DNA of 8,185 bases from NCBI GenBank assembly GCA_900555805.1, contig USMJ01000042.1, positions 1 to 8,185 of the forward strand, in the 5' to 3' direction. This document shows positions 5,605-8,185 of this stretch, in pieces. A program made the position numbers and the translations under genes. The notes under the pieces were generated by a model that saw nothing but the letters and a program-made list of their open reading frames with translations, made no database searches and was not told the DNA's origin. Positions within the stretch are counted from its first letter, which is position 1. Each line of letters opens with the position of its first letter. The stretch comes from an uncultured Oscillospiraceae bacterium. Its GTDB lineage: Bacteria > Bacillota > Clostridia > Oscillospirales > Acutalibacteraceae.

Positions 5605-5611
5605 AAATGAT

Positions 5612-7216
5612 TTACTTTATTGAACCGTTGTGAACCGGATCCGCGAACGGGTTGGCGAGCGGAATGACGCGGCTGGCGAGGTTCGCGATGAGATCCGAAG
5701 ATATAACGTTCTTGACCGACTCCTTGACGTTGTCGAGCATGACGCTTGACGGGGGAAGGGTCGACGGCTCCATCGAGACCTTGTTGCCGTCCTTGAATCT
5801 GAAGACAAGTCTGCGCTCGGCGACGGTTTCGACAGGTCTTATCTGAACCTCGAGAACGCTCTCACTCGTCCAGGCCGCTGTCGCCGCCGTCGTGTAGGCT
5901 ACGCCGCCGAGAACGATCTTGTCGAAGCGATATTCGCCGTCCATGCCGACGAGGATCGTGTTTGTCTCGTCGCCCTCCGACCATGTCATGACCATGTCGC
6001 TCTCACGGAATTGGAAACGAACATTGCTGATATTTCCTGCCTTGTCTTTCTCCATAAAGACGGAAGCGAGCGGAAGAATGCTGACAGGCATTCCGAGTAC
6101 CGTTAAAATGTGTGCTTTGCCGAACACAAGTCTACGGCCGTTGAGTGAGTTCTCGAGGAAGCTTCTCGGTGCTTTCGGGAGCTTTTCATAAGGCTTTATG
6201 GCGATTTCGACGCTTTCGGCGTTCTTATCGTCGTCTATAAAAGCTTTCGGGAAGTGGTGCCAGATAGTTTCTCTCATATCGTGCTCGTTGATATTACCGC
6301 CGTTGACAGCGATAACAGCGTCGATGTCCTCAAATACAATGCCGAACTGAGAGAACATTCCGTCGGCTCTGTATGAGTTTTCATATCCGCCGTTTCTCCA
6401 GAAGCAGTAGCCGTAGCCGTTCATACTGTCATAGTCGCCGTTGCTCTTGGGCGAGCAGTCGGCGATGGCTTTCGTTCCGTCGACAGTCCAATATTCGGGT
6501 ATGACCTGCTTGCCGTTGTATACGCCGTGCTGCTTGTAGCAAAGGGCAAACTTGGCGAGATCTTCAAGCTTGAGGAACAGTCCCCAGCCGCCTGCCTCGA
6601 TTCCTCTCGGACAGGTTTCCCAATAGGGGACGTCTATGCCGAGCGGCTCATAAAGTCTCGGAGTGAGAAATTCTGTGACGCTCATGCCCGTGAGCCTGTG
6701 GATCATAGCGCAAAGAACATACATGTTCTCACTTATGTATAAGAATTCCGTACCCGGTTCAAACGCCCACGGCGAATTGACGAAATCTTCAAGCCATGTG
6801 TCCTTCGTTCTGTCAAGCATGGGACTGACGGATTTGCCGCCCTGCATCGTCAGAAGATGGAACACGTTAAGCTTATCGAGATAAGCGTCAAACTTTGTGG
6901 GACGAAGCTCGGGGAACACATCAAGAAACTTCGTTTCAAGGCTCATATATCCCTCTTCAATCGCAAAGGCGATAGCGGTTGACGTGAAGCTCTTACTTAC
7001 CGAGTACATCATATGAGGAATGTTCGGACCGTAGGGAGCCCTGAACGCTTCGCATGCGACCTGACCGTGTCTGACGACCATGACGCTGTGAAGCTCAAGT
7101 CCTTTTTCGAGACATTCGTCAATGAAAGCCTGAACCTCTTTCGAGTCGACGCCGACCGATTCGGCGGTTTTGGCTCTCGGGATGTCAAGCGATTTCTTCT
7201 TAACTGAAACTGACAT
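5612..7216 (-). CDS. Cytosolic serine hydrolase, class C beta-lactamase/PBP-like fold
   Basis: This 534-residue protein has its beta-lactamase-like domain at about residues 25-320. The SxxK motif is SVSK at 72-75 (nucleophile Ser72, Lys75) within MMYSVSKSFTS. The second motif is YIS at 160-162 in PGTEFLYISENMYVL, a YxS variant of the usual YxN. The third-motif region is around ADG (284-286) in RADGMFSQFG. GGWGLFLKLEDLAKF (209-223) is the usual conserved helix of this group. A C-terminal part (about 340-534), rich in beta strand, is not recognised. There is no signal peptide or membrane segment, so it should act in the cytoplasm; a role in cell-wall resistance is therefore unlikely, and esterase or peptidase activity is more plausible. 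The start at 7216 has AGGAGG seven bases upstream; the longer in-frame start would overlap the preceding gene by 95 bases. It follows that gene by 28 bases. Confidence 0.88.
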   Translation of the reverse strand: MSVSVKKKSLDIPRAKTAESVGVDSKEVQAFIDECLEKGLELHSVMVVRHGQVACEAFRAPYGPNIPHMMYSVSKSFTSTAIAFAIEEGYMSLETKFLDVFPELRPTKFDAYLDKLNVFHLLTMQGGKSVSPMLDRTKDTWLEDFVNSPWAFEPGTEFLYISENMYVLCAMIHRLTGMSVTEFLTPRLYEPLGIDVPYWETCPRGIEAGGWGLFLKLEDLAKFALCYKQHGVYNGKQVIPEYWTVDGTKAIADCSPKSNGDYDSMNGYGYCFWRNGGYENSYRADGMFSQFGIVFEDIDAVIAVNGGNINEHDMRETIWHHFPKAFIDDDKNAESVEIAIKPYEKLPKAPRSFLENSLNGRRLVFGKAHILTVLGMPVSILPLASVFMEKDKAGNISNVRFQFRESDMVMTWSEGDETNTILVGMDGEYRFDKIVLGGVAYTTAATAAWTSESVLEVQIRPVETVAERRLVFRFKDGNKVSMEPSTLPPSSVMLDNVKESVKNVISSDLIANLASRVIPLANPFADPVHNGSIK

Positions 7217-7223
7217 ATCTTTT

Positions 7224-7229
7224 CCTCCT
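7224..7229 (-). promoter_or_regulatory. Ribosome binding site fixing the serine hydrolase start
   Basis: AGGAGG on the minus strand (7229-7224) lies 7 bases before ATG at 7216-7214. It decides against the longer in-frame start at 7339, which falls within the upstream gene. Confidence 0.88.
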
Positions 7230-7244
7230 GTATCCAAAATCAGC

Positions 7245-8185
7245 TTATGACGGCGATTTCGCCGCTTTCTTTTTACGCTGCATTTTATATGTGTACACCT
7301 GACCTGCGACGATGGCCGCAGTGACGAGAATGACCGCAATTATTTTGCCCGCTGAGATTTTCAGAACGCCCTTGCGGACGTGGTTCTCGTTGCTGACCGA
7401 AAGATCGTTCAGCGCGAGCGTGATGTTGTGCTTCGCCTCGGCGAGCGCTTCATGGGATGAAAGCGTGGTCAGAGCCTGAGCCGCGACAGCTTTAGCGTCC
7501 GATATCTCCTGTAAGCTCTTGGCAGAGCAGTTGTTTTTGTCGAGCTTCTCGGCGCTTGCCGTTAAAGCCATAAGCTCGGTTCGAAGCGACGAGATCCTGC
7601 CGATATAATTGACCAGTCCCTTGATGTCGTTGGTCTCTATAACGCTGTATCCTCTGTCGATAAGATCGTTCCAAGTGCTTTCCGTGTCGGTTCTCTGACC
7701 GCACAGATCCGGGTCGTACGTCGAAATCATCGCTCTCGTCATATAGTTATTCTTCCCGAAAGCGGAGAGCATCGACTTGTTGAATATAACGCCGAACGGG
7801 TTCTTTGTTCCGAGTTCGACGATAGCGCAGCCCGCCTTACTCAAAGAAGTGACATAGCTTCTCGCGTTGAAAATGATGTTGCCGTAATAGCTTCCGACTA
7901 TGCGAAGCGCGCCGCCTGTGAGGGCGAGAAATTCCTTGATGTCACCCTTTGAAGCGTCGGTTCTGATGACCGTGTTTGATACGGCGTCTTTATCTACAAT
8001 GTACGAGTAAAGCTCCTTGCGATATTCCCATCCGTCGTCGATTATGAGTGTTCTGTCGAATCTCTTAGCGGCGTCAACAGCGTCCGCGAGGTCGCAAAGT
8101 CTGTTGTCCGACAGCGCACCGAACGAATCGGTTATACGGATCTGAGAGACCTGTTCGAGCGACAGGGCGCTTATAAGCTGACCCC
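7245..8185 (-). CDS. Membrane-anchored GDPD-like (glycerophosphodiester phosphodiesterase) protein, C-terminal part
   Basis: The open frame runs off the right edge; 312 residues to the TAA at 7247-7245 are visible. The end of the first domain, DTESTWNDLIDRGYSVIETNDIKGLVNYI, matches the closing strand and helix of the GDPD/PI-PLC TIM barrel (W..LI..G...I.TD.P..L..Y). TLIIDDGWEYRKELYSYI about 150 residues earlier fits an inner barrel strand. The catalytic HRG and E.D residues lie beyond the window, so activity is unproven. Next comes a helical segment resembling a FIVAR module (ALTASAEKL, then a second helix ending ITLALNDL), then one membrane span (about visible residues 278-300) and a basic tail (MQRKKKAAK). 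This suggests an extracellular enzyme anchored near its C-terminus with the tail in the cytoplasm. It is the first visible gene of the minus-strand unit. The barrel assignment is moderate; the membrane anchor is clear. Confidence 0.65.
   Translation of the reverse strand, partial: GQLISALSLEQVSQIRITDSFGALSDNRLCDLADAVDAAKRFDRTLIIDDGWEYRKELYSYIVDKDAVSNTVIRTDASKGDIKEFLALTGGALRIVGSYYGNIIFNARSYVTSLSKAGCAIVELGTKNPFGVIFNKSMLSAFGKNNYMTRAMISTYDPDLCGQRTDTESTWNDLIDRGYSVIETNDIKGLVNYIGRISSLRTELMALTASAEKLDKNNCSAKSLQEISDAKAVAAQALTTLSSHEALAEAKHNITLALNDLSVSNENHVRKGVLKISAGKIIAVILVTAAIVAGQVYTYKMQRKKKAAKSPS

Noticed and set aside
7251..7264. CGGCG/CGCCG hairpin near the end of the GDPD-like gene
   Set aside because: Five pairs within coding sequence and no U-tract after it on the minus strand; not a convincing terminator.
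7217..7339. Longer N-terminus for the serine hydrolase
   Set aside because: It would overlap the preceding gene, has no ribosome binding site, and gives a basic stretch unlike the family; the ATG at 7216 has AGGAGG.

Overview
The window looks like chromosomal DNA of a spore-forming, anaerobic Clostridia-class Firmicute, most likely from the Oscillospiraceae/Ruminococcaceae side of the group. The evidence is moderate GC, strong AGGAGG-type ribosome binding sites, and the gene set: a HemZ end, a SpoVB-type flippase, MazG and HU in one run. This placement is an inference from gene content and no species is claimed.

Left half (1-4185, plus strand): five genes read rightward with tight spacing. 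They are the C-terminal end of a HemZ-like radical-SAM coproporphyrinogen dehydrogenase (partial), a kinase-only member of the uridine kinase/nucleoside kinase family, a SpoVB/MurJ-like lipid-linked saccharide flippase, MazG nucleoside triphosphate pyrophosphohydrolase, and the DNA-binding protein HU. The flippase-MazG order is the old Firmicute yabM-yabN arrangement, to which HU is often added in Clostridia. A good sigma-70-type promoter overlaps the flippase stop codon and probably gives mazG-HU their own transcript. HU ends in a strong intrinsic terminator. The cell-envelope/sporulation genes that usually follow in this neighbourhood (yabO/hslR, yabP, yabQ, divIC) are absent.

Middle (about 4186-4777): no credible gene in about 590 bp between two convergent transcription units. 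The stretch is packed with inverted repeats. They include a 78-nt block that folds into a four-way junction with no unpaired junction bases, a 19-bp perfect palindrome sharing the same outer edges (GGCAAAA/TTTTGCC), and several hairpins with GAA loops. Imperfect inverted repeats near 4190 and 4585 suggest that much of this is a small, non-coding dispersed element. This is the most unusual part of the window.

Right half (4776-8185, minus strand): three genes read leftward. In transcription order they are a membrane-anchored protein with a GDPD-like (glycerophosphodiester phosphodiesterase) barrel end (partial, its start lies beyond the window), a cytosolic serine hydrolase of the class C beta-lactamase/PBP-like fold, and a YhhN/TMEM86-family lysoplasmalogenase. 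An intrinsic terminator sits between the last two and directly abuts the ribosome binding site of the lysoplasmalogenase; a second terminator ends the unit. Together these suggest turnover of (ether) phospholipid head groups and tails, since anaerobic Clostridia make plasmalogens. That pathway link is a hypothesis from family functions and adjacency.
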